Below, one piece after another: positions 27,210 to 36,022 of a stretch of 64,000 nt of DNA. Numbering within the stretch: position 1 is the first letter of the stretch; the number at the start of each line of letters is the position of its first letter. The notes beneath the pieces were generated by a model that did not search any database, was not told the origin of the DNA, and saw nothing but the letters and a program-made list of their open reading frames with translations. The DNA comes from G963674835 sp963674835 (GTDB lineage: Bacteria; Planctomycetota; Planctomycetia; Pirellulales; Thermoguttaceae). The stretch covers positions 806,001-870,000 of the forward strand of contig CAXXKC010000002.1 in NCBI GenBank assembly GCA_963674835.2. Reading direction: 5' to 3'. Position numbers and translations under genes: made by a program.

Positions 27210-28913
27210 ATGAGAGCTTTGGCGTATAGCACGCTCCTGGCAGGCGTGATTCTCGGAGATGCGTTTCTGGCGCGTGCCGAGTGGCAGGTTTGGACCGTCA
27301 CCGATACCCGCCGTGTGCTCCGCGAAGATCCCGCCGAGAATGGCGTGGACGTCCGCCTGGGCGCAGCGAAGAACGAATGGGAGAGCTTCCAGATCCTCCT
27401 TCGCTCCACTGAGCCGATGCCGGCGGTACAAGTCACCCCAGGCGATCTGACCGGCCCCGAAGGCGCCGTGCTGCCCGCCGGCAACGCCCAACTGTATCGG
27501 CAGCACCAGCTTCACCTCACCATACCGACCTATCGCAACGAACAGTTCCGCCCCGGCTGGTATCCCGATGCCCTGATTCCAGCCTGCCATCCGCTCACCG
27601 GCAAGCCCCTCGAAGGCCACTACCGCGCCATGCCCTTCGACCTGCCTGCCAACGAGACCCACGGCTTCTGGGTCGACCTGAAGGTGCCCGCCGAAGCAAA
27701 GGCGGGCGTCTATCGCGGCACCTACCGTGTGACCTCCGGCGATGGCCCCTCCGTAGCCGTGCCCGTCGAGCTGACGGTTTGGGATTTTCGCCTGCCCGAC
27801 ACCCCGACCTTGGTCACGGCCATGGGCGATCCCGTCGGTCGGTTGCGAAGCTACTTCGCCCGCCGGGCCGAGCAGGCCAAGGAACCGGAGCCGCAGGATT
27901 GGGAAGCGGTCCGCCGCCAGGTTAGCGAACTGCTCTGCCAGAACCGGATCAATGCCACACCGCCGGACGAGCTGATCCCGGTCGCCCAGCCGGACGGCTC
28001 CTTCACCATTCCCAAGGAGAAGATCGACGCCTTCCGCAAGTTCGTCGATCGTTACCACATCAACGCCTACCAGACGCCGCATCCCTCCAGCGTAGTCAAA
28101 GACCCCGACAAGCAGCACGACCGTTTGCAAGCCTGGCTCTGGTCGTTCGATCGGGCTTACAAGGAACTCGACCGCCCGCAGGTCGTCTTCTTCACCTATC
28201 TGCGCGACGAACCGAACGATAAGGAAGCCTACCAATACGTGCAGAAATGGGGCCAGGCGGTGCGTTCGGCCCGATCGGTCGTCAAAGTCATGGTCGTCGA
28301 GCAGACGTGGTCTCAGGACAAGGACTGGGGCGATCTCTACGGAGCCGTCGACATCTGGTGCCCGCTGTTCTCGCTCTTCAAACCCGAGAGCGCCGCCAAA
28401 CGCCAAGTGCTCGGCGAGACGATATGGACCTACACCGCGCTTTGCCAGCGCGAGCCGACGCCGTGGTGGCACACCGACTATCCGCTGTTGAACTACCGCG
28501 TGCCCGCTTGGATTGCGTGGCGCTATCGCATTCGCGGCATTCTCTATTGGGGCGGCATGTCGTACTGGAATCAGGTCGATGATCCCTGGACGCAGCCAGA
28601 GACATTGGACCGCCGCAAGAAGAACGGGCCGCTCTTCAACGGCGAGGGCAGTCTCCTCTACCCCGGTCGAGCCGTCGGCTACGATGGCGTCGCGCCCAGC
28701 ATGCGGCTGAAGGCCCTGCGCGACTCCATCGAGGACTATGAATACCTGGCCATTCTCGAACAGCGCGGACTGGCCCAACAGGCCCAAACGATCGTGCAGC
28801 CGCTGGCCGAATCGTTCCTCCACTGGGAGAAGAATCCGCAGGCGTATGCCGTGGCGCGGCGGAAGCTGGCCGACTGGATCGTCACCGCGGGCAAGCCCGC
28901 AAGCGGCAAATGA
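27210..28913 (+). CDS. Secreted DUF4091 (GH123-like) protein
   Basis: A 567-residue protein with a signal peptide (LAYSTLLAGVILGDAFLARA). An N-terminal beta domain with the phrase AAKNEWESFQILLR is typical of DUF6067/GH123-N proteins, followed by a TIM-barrel with FTYLRDEPNDKEAY, in which the D-E pair resembles the catalytic pair of GH123 beta-N-acetylgalactosaminidases. The C-terminal part GILYWGGMSYWNQVDDPW and RLKALRDSIEDYEYL is the DUF4091 signature. The start ATG 27210 has GAGGGAGA upstream; the frame is open to 27165. Expected outside the cytoplasm. Activity is inferred from the fold. Confidence 0.82.
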   Translation: MRALAYSTLLAGVILGDAFLARAEWQVWTVTDTRRVLREDPAENGVDVRLGAAKNEWESFQILLRSTEPMPAVQVTPGDLTGPEGAVLPAGNAQLYRQHQLHLTIPTYRNEQFRPGWYPDALIPACHPLTGKPLEGHYRAMPFDLPANETHGFWVDLKVPAEAKAGVYRGTYRVTSGDGPSVAVPVELTVWDFRLPDTPTLVTAMGDPVGRLRSYFARRAEQAKEPEPQDWEAVRRQVSELLCQNRINATPPDELIPVAQPDGSFTIPKEKIDAFRKFVDRYHINAYQTPHPSSVVKDPDKQHDRLQAWLWSFDRAYKELDRPQVVFFTYLRDEPNDKEAYQYVQKWGQAVRSARSVVKVMVVEQTWSQDKDWGDLYGAVDIWCPLFSLFKPESAAKRQVLGETIWTYTALCQREPTPWWHTDYPLLNYRVPAWIAWRYRIRGILYWGGMSYWNQVDDPWTQPETLDRRKKNGPLFNGEGSLLYPGRAVGYDGVAPSMRLKALRDSIEDYEYLAILEQRGLAQQAQTIVQPLAESFLHWEKNPQAYAVARRKLADWIVTAGKPASGK

Positions 28914-28966
28914 CGGGGCGTCCTTCGCCAATCGGGGTTGAGCACCGAGTACGCTCCTGGCCGCTC

Positions 28967-29812
28967 TTATTTGTCATTTCTGTCCTCTCTTGCCGTGGGC
29001 GCCTTTGCCCGAAATTGCACGGGGCTGAGCCCGATCGCTTTCCGAAGAACACGACTGAAGTAGAGCGGATCAGCGTATCCGACCCTGGCCGCGATCTCGG
29101 TTACGGAAAGGTTCGTGCTCTCAAGCCACATCGTGGCGTGTTGCAGACGGACATCGCTGAGGTACTGTCCGGGGGAGACGCCGGTCACGCGACGAAATGT
29201 TCGCTGAAGATGGCCCACACTGCACCCAAGTCGCTTGGCCAGGCTCTGGATCGAAAGCGGCGACGGAAACTCGGCATACATCACCTGGATCGCCTCTTCG
29301 ACCAGTAGAATGCTGGCACCCTCTTGTGGTTGATCGACCAGGCGAAGGAAACCGCCGAGGATCGCACGGGCCAGCCCATCCAGTTCCAATCCCACCGCCC
29401 GGCTGCGATGTTGGGCTAACAGCCAGGCGTGCTCGAACAGGCGAGTCAGCTCCGGGCTTCGCACGCTCCGAGGACCGCTCCAGGCTGGCGTTAGAAATCG
29501 GCCTTCCAGCCCCATCCAGATCGACTCCAGCACTTCGTCCGACGATTCGGCATGGGCGATTCCCGGCGGAATCAGATAGACCGTTGCCGGCCCCAGTGCC
29601 AGTGTCGTGACACTCCGCAGCGTGCCGTGCCCGGAGAGAATACACGAGAACTCCCAACCGGCACTGACCGCCTCGAGGCCCATGCCGCGCGCAGCTCGGT
29701 AACGAGTCAGGTACAGCGGCGTGAGCTCCTGCGATCGCTCATTGCCGTCGACCGCGTCCCACAATCCCTCGGCAAATCGAATATGTGTGCCGGGTACGGA
29801 GCCTTGGTTCAT
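28967..29812 (-). CDS. AraC-family transcriptional regulator
   Basis: A 281-residue regulator. Residues 1-150 form a cupin-type sensing domain (ILSGHGTLRS, YLIPPGIAHAESS). Residues about 175-275 form the AraC double helix-turn-helix: SIQSLAKRLGCSVGHLQRTF and the signature VTEIAARVGYADPLYFSRVL ending FRAKAP. AraC proteins usually activate neighbouring sugar operons on binding a sugar. It is divergent from the VOC, Gfo/Idh and MttB-like genes, and the shared 181-bp spacer holds direct repeats 21 bp apart, a likely target. It converges on the DUF4091 gene at 53 bp. Confidence 0.92.
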   Translation of the reverse strand: MNQGSVPGTHIRFAEGLWDAVDGNERSQELTPLYLTRYRAARGMGLEAVSAGWEFSCILSGHGTLRSVTTLALGPATVYLIPPGIAHAESSDEVLESIWMGLEGRFLTPAWSGPRSVRSPELTRLFEHAWLLAQHRSRAVGLELDGLARAILGGFLRLVDQPQEGASILLVEEAIQVMYAEFPSPLSIQSLAKRLGCSVGHLQRTFRRVTGVSPGQYLSDVRLQHATMWLESTNLSVTEIAARVGYADPLYFSRVLRKAIGLSPVQFRAKAPTAREDRNDK

Positions 29813-29874
29813 TTGGTCTATCTCCCATATGCTCCCGATGCGGTGCCGACCGCACTATCTTCTCCACTGCTATC

Positions 29875-29907
29875 ACTTTTGTCCATGCATTGCGCACAAA
29901 AGTCCAT
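29875..29907. promoter_or_regulatory. Candidate AraC-type operator in the divergent spacer
   Basis: GTCCAT occurs at 29881-29886 and 29902-29907, exactly 21 bp apart, each followed by TTGC and preceded by a TTTT or AAAA tract. An 8-bp inverted repeat ACTTTTGT (29875-29882) / ACAAAAGT (29896-29903) overlaps them. Direct repeats two helical turns apart suit an AraC dimer. The spacer separates the regulator from the operon it may control. Confidence 0.5.
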
Positions 29908-29993
29908 TGCCCGGCGACTCCTCCGCTGCTAGATTGTCGGTGTTTGCAGCGGTCAACCGTTTCTTCACGGTGTTGCTCTTTGGGAGGCGTGCC

Positions 29994-30347
29994 ATGGAAT
30001 TCGATCACGTCGGCATCGTTACGAACGAAAAGAAGCCTGGGGCGGTGTTCGTCGAGGCGACCCGAGTCTGGGTGACCAATCTAGAGGATCATCCATACAA
30101 GGTGGAATGGCTCTACTTTGAGCCCGACAGTCCCGTGGCCGGTCCGCTCCGCGACGGCCCGCACATCGCCTTCCGCGTCGATAGCGCCGAAGAAATCAGC
30201 GAGCGTGGCAAGGGCATGAAGGTGCTCTTAGAGCCCTTCGATGCCGGCTTCGCCATGGCCGGGTTCTACCAAACGCCCGATGGTGCCACCGTCGAGTTCG
30301 TAACCTACAAAGACGGCCCCTCCCCCTGGGATCGCCCGGCGAAATGA
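29994..30347 (+). CDS. VOC/glyoxalase-like protein
   Basis: A 117-residue single-domain protein of the vicinal oxygen chelate type. It starts EFDHVGIVTNEKKPG, has the internal GPHIAFRVDSAEE, and ends with a TPDGATVEFVTYK strand carrying the metal-binding Glu. Candidate metal ligands are His in FDHVG, His in GPHIAF and Glu in VEFVT. GGGAGG precedes ATG 29994; the frame extends upstream but lacks a start signal. It leads a three-gene plus-strand run and is 30 bp before the Gfo/Idh gene. The substrate is unknown; epimerase-like or lyase activity on a sugar derivative would fit. Confidence 0.8.
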   Translation: MEFDHVGIVTNEKKPGAVFVEATRVWVTNLEDHPYKVEWLYFEPDSPVAGPLRDGPHIAFRVDSAEEISERGKGMKVLLEPFDAGFAMAGFYQTPDGATVEFVTYKDGPSPWDRPAK

Positions 30348-30377
30348 GATCTGTCTCCTGCGGACAAGGAAATCGCC

Positions 30378-31415
30378 ATGGATAATGGAAAGCTGGGAGT
30401 GGCCATCAACGGTGCCGGTTGGGTCGCATCGGCCCACGCTGAATGCTGGAAACGCAACCCGCACTGCCGGATCGTCTCGGTCGGAGACATCGACCGCCGC
30501 AAGGCCGAGGAGTTTGTCAAACGGCTCGACTTGAACTGCTATGTTCACGATCATCTCGATGACGTATTGGCGAACCCTCAGGTCGACATCGTCGACATCA
30601 GCGGTCCCAACCAGGTGCATACTCCCCAAGGAGTGGCCGTGGCCGAGGCGGGCAAGCACGTTCTCGTCGAAAAGCCCATCTGCCTCTCCATGCGGGAGAA
30701 CCGGTTGCTGCGCGACGCCGTTGTGTGCAACGGAGTGAAGAGCATCGTGAGCTTCGTCTTTCGCTGGACCCCCCTCCTGGACAACCTCAAGTCGCTCGTG
30801 GCTGCCGGCGCACTGGGCGATCTGTTCTACATCGAAGTGAACTACTGGCACGAGATCGGCCCCTGGTGGAGCGGCTTCGAGTGGGGCCATACCAAGGCGT
30901 TGGGTGGCAGCGCCGAGCTGTTGGCCGGCTGCCACGCCATCGATGCCCTCAGGTACCTGGCCGGCGATGAAGTGGCCGAAGTCAGCGCGTTCTCCAACAA
31001 TCAGCGCGGCCTCTTCGAGTTCGACGCGAACGTTGCTGCCATTTTCAAGTTCCGAGGCGGCGCCATCGGCTATAGTTCGACCCTCTACGACGGCGAAGTC
31101 CCCTACCAAGTCGACATCGATCTGGTCGGCACCGAAGGAACCGTCCGCAACAACCGCTTCTGGTCCGAACGCCTCCTTCCCGGCCAAAACGACTGGACCA
31201 CAATGGCCGCTGTCTCGCCGACCTCGGGCGATGTGGCGCACCATCCGTTCCAGGGCGAAATCGACCACTTCATCGACTGTATCCGCACGAACCGCGAGTC
31301 CCACTGCAACATCGCCGACGCGTACCGGACGCATGAACTATGCATGGCGATCGACCGATCCATCGCCCAGGGCGGACGGCCGGTGACTCTGCCTCTGGAC
31401 GACGAGCAGACTTGA
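30378..31415 (+). CDS. Gfo/Idh/MocA-family oxidoreductase
   Basis: A 345-residue cytoplasmic NAD(P)-dependent oxidoreductase. The Rossmann motif is AINGAGWVASAHAECW, the catalytic-domain motif HVLVEKPICLSMRENR holds the conserved Lys, and the C-terminal half has WHEIGPWWSGFEWGHTKALGG and the GCHAIDALRYL segment with the usual His. AAGGA precedes the ATG. Its stop is 2 bp before the MttB-like start, so these are translationally linked and probably act on the same compound. Confidence 0.9.
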   Translation: MDNGKLGVAINGAGWVASAHAECWKRNPHCRIVSVGDIDRRKAEEFVKRLDLNCYVHDHLDDVLANPQVDIVDISGPNQVHTPQGVAVAEAGKHVLVEKPICLSMRENRLLRDAVVCNGVKSIVSFVFRWTPLLDNLKSLVAAGALGDLFYIEVNYWHEIGPWWSGFEWGHTKALGGSAELLAGCHAIDALRYLAGDEVAEVSAFSNNQRGLFEFDANVAAIFKFRGGAIGYSSTLYDGEVPYQVDIDLVGTEGTVRNNRFWSERLLPGQNDWTTMAAVSPTSGDVAHHPFQGEIDHFIDCIRTNRESHCNIADAYRTHELCMAIDRSIAQGGRPVTLPLDDEQT

Positions 31416-31417
31416 CG

Positions 31418-32902
31418 ATGCTACACGGGTTGCTCCACGTTCTCGACCGACAGCAAATGGACCGGCTGCACGACGGAGCGTTGGCCGTCCTCCGGCGCAC
31501 CGGCATGCAAATACAAGGCGATTTCCTGCTCCAAGCACTCGCCGAAGCCGGCTGTCGCGTCGATTTCACCGCACACCGCGTATGGTTTCCGCCGGAGTTG
31601 GTCCAAACGCAGCTATCGGCACAGCGCGAGCGATGCCGAATGGTCCGCTCCTCGCTCTGGTTCCCGTTCTGCCGCGAGTTGCCCCGCGACGACGTGGCTA
31701 CGCCCGACACGTTCACGGTCGATTACGGGTTCGCCACGCCTTGGATCTTCGACTACCCACAGCGGCGCTACCGCAAGCCGACAGCCCACGACCAGGTCGA
31801 GGCGATCAAACTCGGCAATGCTCTGGCCGCCGTGGCGGCCATCAACGCACCATACATTTGCGGCGATTTCGACCCGCGGACCGAGAACATCGAGTCGGCC
31901 CGCCTGCTGATGTTGCACACCAAGAAGCCCGGCTGGGTCGGCACCAGTTCGGGCGCGCAGGTGAAGTACCTGGCGGAAATGGCCTCGCTGGCAGTCAACG
32001 GCAATATCGAACGGCTGCGCACCTCCCCGCCGATCATCGTCACGGCCTACTGTACAACGTCGCCGTTGAAGCTCGACACGCGATCCTGCGAAGTGCTCGC
32101 CGAGGCCTTGAAGTACCGTTTCCCCGTCAATTTCGCTCCCATGCCCATCCTCGGCGCCACCACCCCGATGACCCCGGCGGGAAGCGTCGTTGTCGCGGCG
32201 GCCGAAATCCTCGGTTGTCTGACGGCTGCGACCCTGGTCAACCCGGACGTCTACTACTATTCGACCAGCATTAGCGCCGAGATGGACATGCGCACCACGC
32301 AGGTCTGCTTCGCCACACCCGCCGCCGTCCTCACCGACGCGGCCCTGCATCAGTTGTTCCGTTACAAGTACGGCATGGTCCACAACATCGAACCGGCGTA
32401 CGTCGAGGCAAAGGTTCCCGGCATCCAGGCAGCCGCCATGAAGGTGTTTCGGCAGATGGCCTTGGGGGCGACTGCGAGCCTACCCCTGGCCATCGGCGCT
32501 CTAGACAGTGCCGCGGTTTTCTCGCCGACTCAAGCCATGATCGACATCGAGGTGAACGAGGCACTGTTCAAATTCCACCGGGGCATGAACGTCTCGGACG
32601 AAACGATGTGCCTCGACCTGATCGCGGAAATGGAGTTCTGCACCCGGCGGAGCTACCTGGAAAGCGAGCACACGGCAAGGTATTTCCGCGACGTCGGCTG
32701 GCTGTCGCAACTGATGGACCGCGGATACTGTGATCACAACGCTCCGGCCAACGTCGACGATCGGCCCATGCTCGAGAAGGCCGACGAAACGTGGCGCACC
32801 ATGGTGGCCCGGCAAGAACCAATCGATATCGAGCCGGCCTTCCGGCGCGAGCTCGATCGCATCGTTGCCGCGGCGCGCGCTGAGCTTCTGGCGGCAGGGT
32901 AG
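31418..32902 (+). CDS. MttB-superfamily methyltransferase (non-pyrrolysine)
   Basis: A 494-residue member of the trimethylamine/glycine-betaine corrinoid methyltransferase superfamily (COG5598). It opens with ALAVLRRTGMQI and contains SAEMDMRTTQVCFATPA and the helical LFKFHRGMNVSDETMCLDLI and RRSYLESEHTARYFRDV near the C-terminus, a conserved end of the family. No in-frame TAG occurs before the final stop, so it does not need pyrrolysine; relatives of this kind (MtgB) demethylate betaines or other quaternary amines. Neither a corrinoid protein nor a partner methyltransferase is encoded nearby. It starts 2 bp after the Gfo/Idh stop. Confidence 0.85.
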   Translation: MLHGLLHVLDRQQMDRLHDGALAVLRRTGMQIQGDFLLQALAEAGCRVDFTAHRVWFPPELVQTQLSAQRERCRMVRSSLWFPFCRELPRDDVATPDTFTVDYGFATPWIFDYPQRRYRKPTAHDQVEAIKLGNALAAVAAINAPYICGDFDPRTENIESARLLMLHTKKPGWVGTSSGAQVKYLAEMASLAVNGNIERLRTSPPIIVTAYCTTSPLKLDTRSCEVLAEALKYRFPVNFAPMPILGATTPMTPAGSVVVAAAEILGCLTAATLVNPDVYYYSTSISAEMDMRTTQVCFATPAAVLTDAALHQLFRYKYGMVHNIEPAYVEAKVPGIQAAAMKVFRQMALGATASLPLAIGALDSAAVFSPTQAMIDIEVNEALFKFHRGMNVSDETMCLDLIAEMEFCTRRSYLESEHTARYFRDVGWLSQLMDRGYCDHNAPANVDDRPMLEKADETWRTMVARQEPIDIEPAFRRELDRIVAAARAELLAAG

Positions 32903-32914
32903 TCAACACGTCGA

Positions 32915-35230
32915 CTACTGCCGCTTCAACCGCACGGCAACGTCGGTCGCAATCTCGGGGAGCGGAAATCGAGCTTCGCCGTCGGCCGCCACGTCGATCA
33001 TCCGCTCTCCGGCAACCTGGCCGGTGTGCGTGTCCCAGATCTCGGCTTTCCACCGTCCCGCGGCCACCTCGGGCAACACCAACATCGACGGTGCACACGG
33101 CGGAAGCGATTCCTTCAACACACAGACTCGCGTCCACGCCCGGGCTTCCAAACGCACCCAGGCCAACACGTTCGATCGCCCCACGGTGGCCCAACCTAGC
33201 AACGGGGGCGTGTGGCACTCCACGGCATCGCGCAAACGGTAGCTGCACGTGAACCAGTCGGGGCCACCATTCTCCAGTTCCAGCACATGTCTGCCCGCCG
33301 GAACATCGACTTCGTACGAACCGCAGTACTGCAACAGCGTTTTGTGCTCCCCAGGCGGATTCGTGTCGGAAAAGTCCTTCTTCAATACTACGCGGTCGTC
33401 GAGGCGAATCTCCAACGCAGCGCCGCCCCATCCGGAAACCCCGTGCACGTTGACGCCGAATCGAATCGGCCACGGCAGGTCTGTTTCCAACCGCACGGGA
33501 TTGTGCTTGTCCTTGTGACCACCCATCCCATGTTGGATGCTGGCCAACGGGATTTGGCCATGCACACCCGACCGGTCCAGTTGCACGGTTCGGGGCCGAT
33601 TGTACTCCGACGGCGACCAGGACTCGCCGACCGTATCGAGCACAAGGTCCTTGCGCGGCAGCGGCTCCGTTGGTTGTTCCCATGTGAAGCGAGGCTCGAC
33701 CGACCGCATCTGCTCCGCCGGCCAATCGATGCCGCTCGTGAACCGAACGACGGCCCCGAACAGCGGATGCAGATGGCGGGAATGAATCTTCTCCCAGAAC
33801 CAGGGCTGCGCGGTCCCACTGCCGCCGTTGGCCACAGTGAGCCAGAGCGGATCGTGCACCTGCATGCCGTCCGGATCGTCGGCAAAACGGTCGCCACCCG
33901 AGTCGGCTCCCACTTCGCCCACATAGTGGGGTTTGCCATACTCGGCCTTCCTAGCCTGATAGCTGGCCAAATCGGCGGCTGGGTCGAATCCGCCATAGCG
34001 ATGCGTCTGCACGTAATCCAGCTCGGCAAGCTGATCGATGGTCGGCACGCCGTTGCTGTTGGCAAAACTCGTCGTGATCAGGTGCGCGTCGGGGTCGATG
34101 GAGCGCACGTGGCGGGCCATCCGTTGGTGCCACTCGCGGACCGGCTCAGCCTTGAAGTCGGACGTAATGTCCACCTCGTTCCAGAATTCCCACGAGAGAA
34201 CGTGCGTGAAGCAACCGTAGCGTGCCACCAGATACCGGAGCTTGTCGCGGTAGAACCGCTCCATCGCCGGATTGGTCCAGAAATCGGTCGGCACGGCCAG
34301 CGGGCCGCCGTTGGCCGCGTTGTGCGGCGTACGCTCCCAGTGCGGATATGCGTTGCGCGGTCGCAGGATGTTGTACGAATCGATGCAGAGCTTCACGTAC
34401 ATGCCGTGTTGCGTGGCCAATCGCAGCACGTAGTCCAGCCGCCATGCAGCTGCCAGATCGAACTGCCCCATCCCGAAGCCATCTTCCGGCCTGCCGGATC
34501 GCTCCAGGGCCAGCACGATCCAGTCGGGCGAGAGCCAAAGCCGCGTTGCATTACAGCCCACCTTCGCGAACTCCGGGATCCACGCGTCGTAATCGTAGGT
34601 TCCACGCGCCCCACCCGGCCAACACAGGTTCAGCCCGATCGGAAAGTACGCCCGCCCGTTGTCGAACTCGAAGTACCGGTGATCGCGTGGACTGACCCGC
34701 ACGAAGCCCGGATCGTCACTCGCTTCGACTGCAAAGCGGACCGGCTCCGACTGTCGCTCGCCCGTGCGATCGCGTGCCACAACCACGACCGTGTACTCGC
34801 CGGCCACCGGCGCCGCAAAACGCACGCGCCAACTCGGCTCACCGCTGGGCAAAAGCACCTCGCGCGATTGCTCCTCCTTGCGATCGAAGGGCCGATACAA
34901 GAAACCGGGAACGCTGCGGACCTTCCCGCCAGGCAGCGTCACGCGAGCATCCAAGGCAATATCCGACGCGTCGAACGGGTTGTCGTACGTCGCCGCCAAC
35001 TCGACGACCAGTTCGACCACACCATACTGACGAACCGGCGACGCCGGCGGCACCACTCGGCGAATCTGCAGCGGTTCGCGGCGTGCGTAAGGCGTTCGAA
35101 TCGGCTCGGCCCCAACGGCAATTCCGGCACCGAGCACAAACAACCACAACATCGTCAAGGCAGGTCGCACGAGGAATTCTCGCAGGCGGGATCGCTGTAG
35201 GAAGGTCCTCAAACATACTGTCTGCAGCAT
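32915..35230 (-). CDS. Secreted DUF5060 glycoside hydrolase (GH5-like TIM barrel)
   Basis: A 771-residue enzyme with a hydrophobic export segment (MLWLFVLGAGIAVGAEP) after a basic stretch. A DUF5060-like beta sandwich (about 50-170) is followed by a TIM barrel. Its acid/base is in LSWEFWNEVD and its likely nucleophile in HYVGEVGAD, the two Glu of clan A hydrolases. The C-terminal beta domains include VSGWGGAALEIRLDDRV and LELENGGPDWFTC, probably sugar-binding. Several starts are possible: 35254, 35230 or 35152; 35230 keeps the basic n-region. It converges on the MttB-like gene with 12 bp between stops. Likely extracellular action on a plant or algal polysaccharide. Confidence 0.82.
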   Translation of the reverse strand: MLQTVCLRTFLQRSRLREFLVRPALTMLWLFVLGAGIAVGAEPIRTPYARREPLQIRRVVPPASPVRQYGVVELVVELAATYDNPFDASDIALDARVTLPGGKVRSVPGFLYRPFDRKEEQSREVLLPSGEPSWRVRFAAPVAGEYTVVVVARDRTGERQSEPVRFAVEASDDPGFVRVSPRDHRYFEFDNGRAYFPIGLNLCWPGGARGTYDYDAWIPEFAKVGCNATRLWLSPDWIVLALERSGRPEDGFGMGQFDLAAAWRLDYVLRLATQHGMYVKLCIDSYNILRPRNAYPHWERTPHNAANGGPLAVPTDFWTNPAMERFYRDKLRYLVARYGCFTHVLSWEFWNEVDITSDFKAEPVREWHQRMARHVRSIDPDAHLITTSFANSNGVPTIDQLAELDYVQTHRYGGFDPAADLASYQARKAEYGKPHYVGEVGADSGGDRFADDPDGMQVHDPLWLTVANGGSGTAQPWFWEKIHSRHLHPLFGAVVRFTSGIDWPAEQMRSVEPRFTWEQPTEPLPRKDLVLDTVGESWSPSEYNRPRTVQLDRSGVHGQIPLASIQHGMGGHKDKHNPVRLETDLPWPIRFGVNVHGVSGWGGAALEIRLDDRVVLKKDFSDTNPPGEHKTLLQYCGSYEVDVPAGRHVLELENGGPDWFTCSYRLRDAVECHTPPLLGWATVGRSNVLAWVRLEARAWTRVCVLKESLPPCAPSMLVLPEVAAGRWKAEIWDTHTGQVAGERMIDVAADGEARFPLPEIATDVAVRLKRQ

Positions 35231-35314
35231 ACTCACCCGCCACATCCAGAGCAAGGCAGCCCGTTCGCGCGTGAAAACGCCCTACCCGTGGAGCTGGCTC
35301 CCCTTGCCGCGCGA

Positions 35315-36022
35315 TCACTCCTTCCAGGAATCGTCCCGATGCGATCCCCAGAGATCCGTCTGTGGCAGGATCAATTCGGGCAGGTTGCCCTGGGACAACG
35401 ATTCGGGCAAAGGGTAGTGCCGGGCAGGAACACCGTAGGCCAGCGTGTCGGGCGGCACATCCTTGCTTACCACGGCCCCCGCGCCGATCAGGCAGTTGCG
35501 TCCGATCGTCACGCCCGGACACACCGTCACGCCGCCGCCGATGGTCACGTGGTCTTCGACGCGAGGTCCTTCAACGGGTGCGGCACGGCGCATCGGATAC
35601 TTGTCGTTCAGGAAGGTCGTACCCGGCCCGATGAACACCATGCTGCCGATCACCGCTGTGCTCGGAAGATACACGTGGGCCATGATCTTCACGCCGTCGC
35701 CGATGCGGATGCGACCCTCGAGCGTACACTTATGATGCACCACGCAACGATCGCCGATCACCACTTCCGCACGGATCAACACGTGGTGTCCACACTGGAA
35801 GCGGTGCCCGATCGTCGTATTCGCATAGATCACGCTTCCCGATCGGATGATGGCATGGTCGCCGATGCGAAGCGGCTGAGAGTCGCCCGGGTAGCGGTAA
35901 CCAAGCACCACACCCTCATCGATCTGCGCATGCTCTCCGATCTCGCAGTAAGCCGGCTCAGCGATGGGAGGACTCCTTCGCAAAAGTCCGCAGAATCTCG
36001 ACCGCTCGTTGAGCGAGCACAT
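35315..36022 (-). CDS. Hexapeptide-repeat acyltransferase (left-handed beta-helix)
   Basis: A protein of up to 235 residues made of about nine coils of the hexapeptide pattern (IGEHAQIDEGVVLG, IGDHAIIRSGSVIY, IGHRFQCGHHVLI, IGDGVKIMAHVYL, IGGGVTVCPGVTIG, IGRNCLIGAGAVV). The end KDVPPDTLAYGVPAR is the usual closing motif of trimeric acetyltransferases of the WbbJ/PglD group, which acetylate sugars in surface polymers. The ATG at 36022 overlaps the ceramidase-like gene by 65 bp and has no ribosome-binding site. AAGGAG (minus strand, 35978-35973) lies 7 bases before an ATC codon (35965) where the beta-helix begins, so initiation there is possible (216 residues). Confidence 0.85.
   Translation of the reverse strand: MCSLNERSRFCGLLRRSPPIAEPAYCEIGEHAQIDEGVVLGYRYPGDSQPLRIGDHAIIRSGSVIYANTTIGHRFQCGHHVLIRAEVVIGDRCVVHHKCTLEGRIRIGDGVKIMAHVYLPSTAVIGSMVFIGPGTTFLNDKYPMRRAAPVEGPRVEDHVTIGGGVTVCPGVTIGRNCLIGAGAVVSKDVPPDTLAYGVPARHYPLPESLSQGNLPELILPQTDLWGSHRDDSWKE

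Noticed and set aside
31418..32902. Pyrrolysine-containing MttB
   Set aside because: The reading frame has no internal TAG; the only TAG is the terminal stop at full family length.
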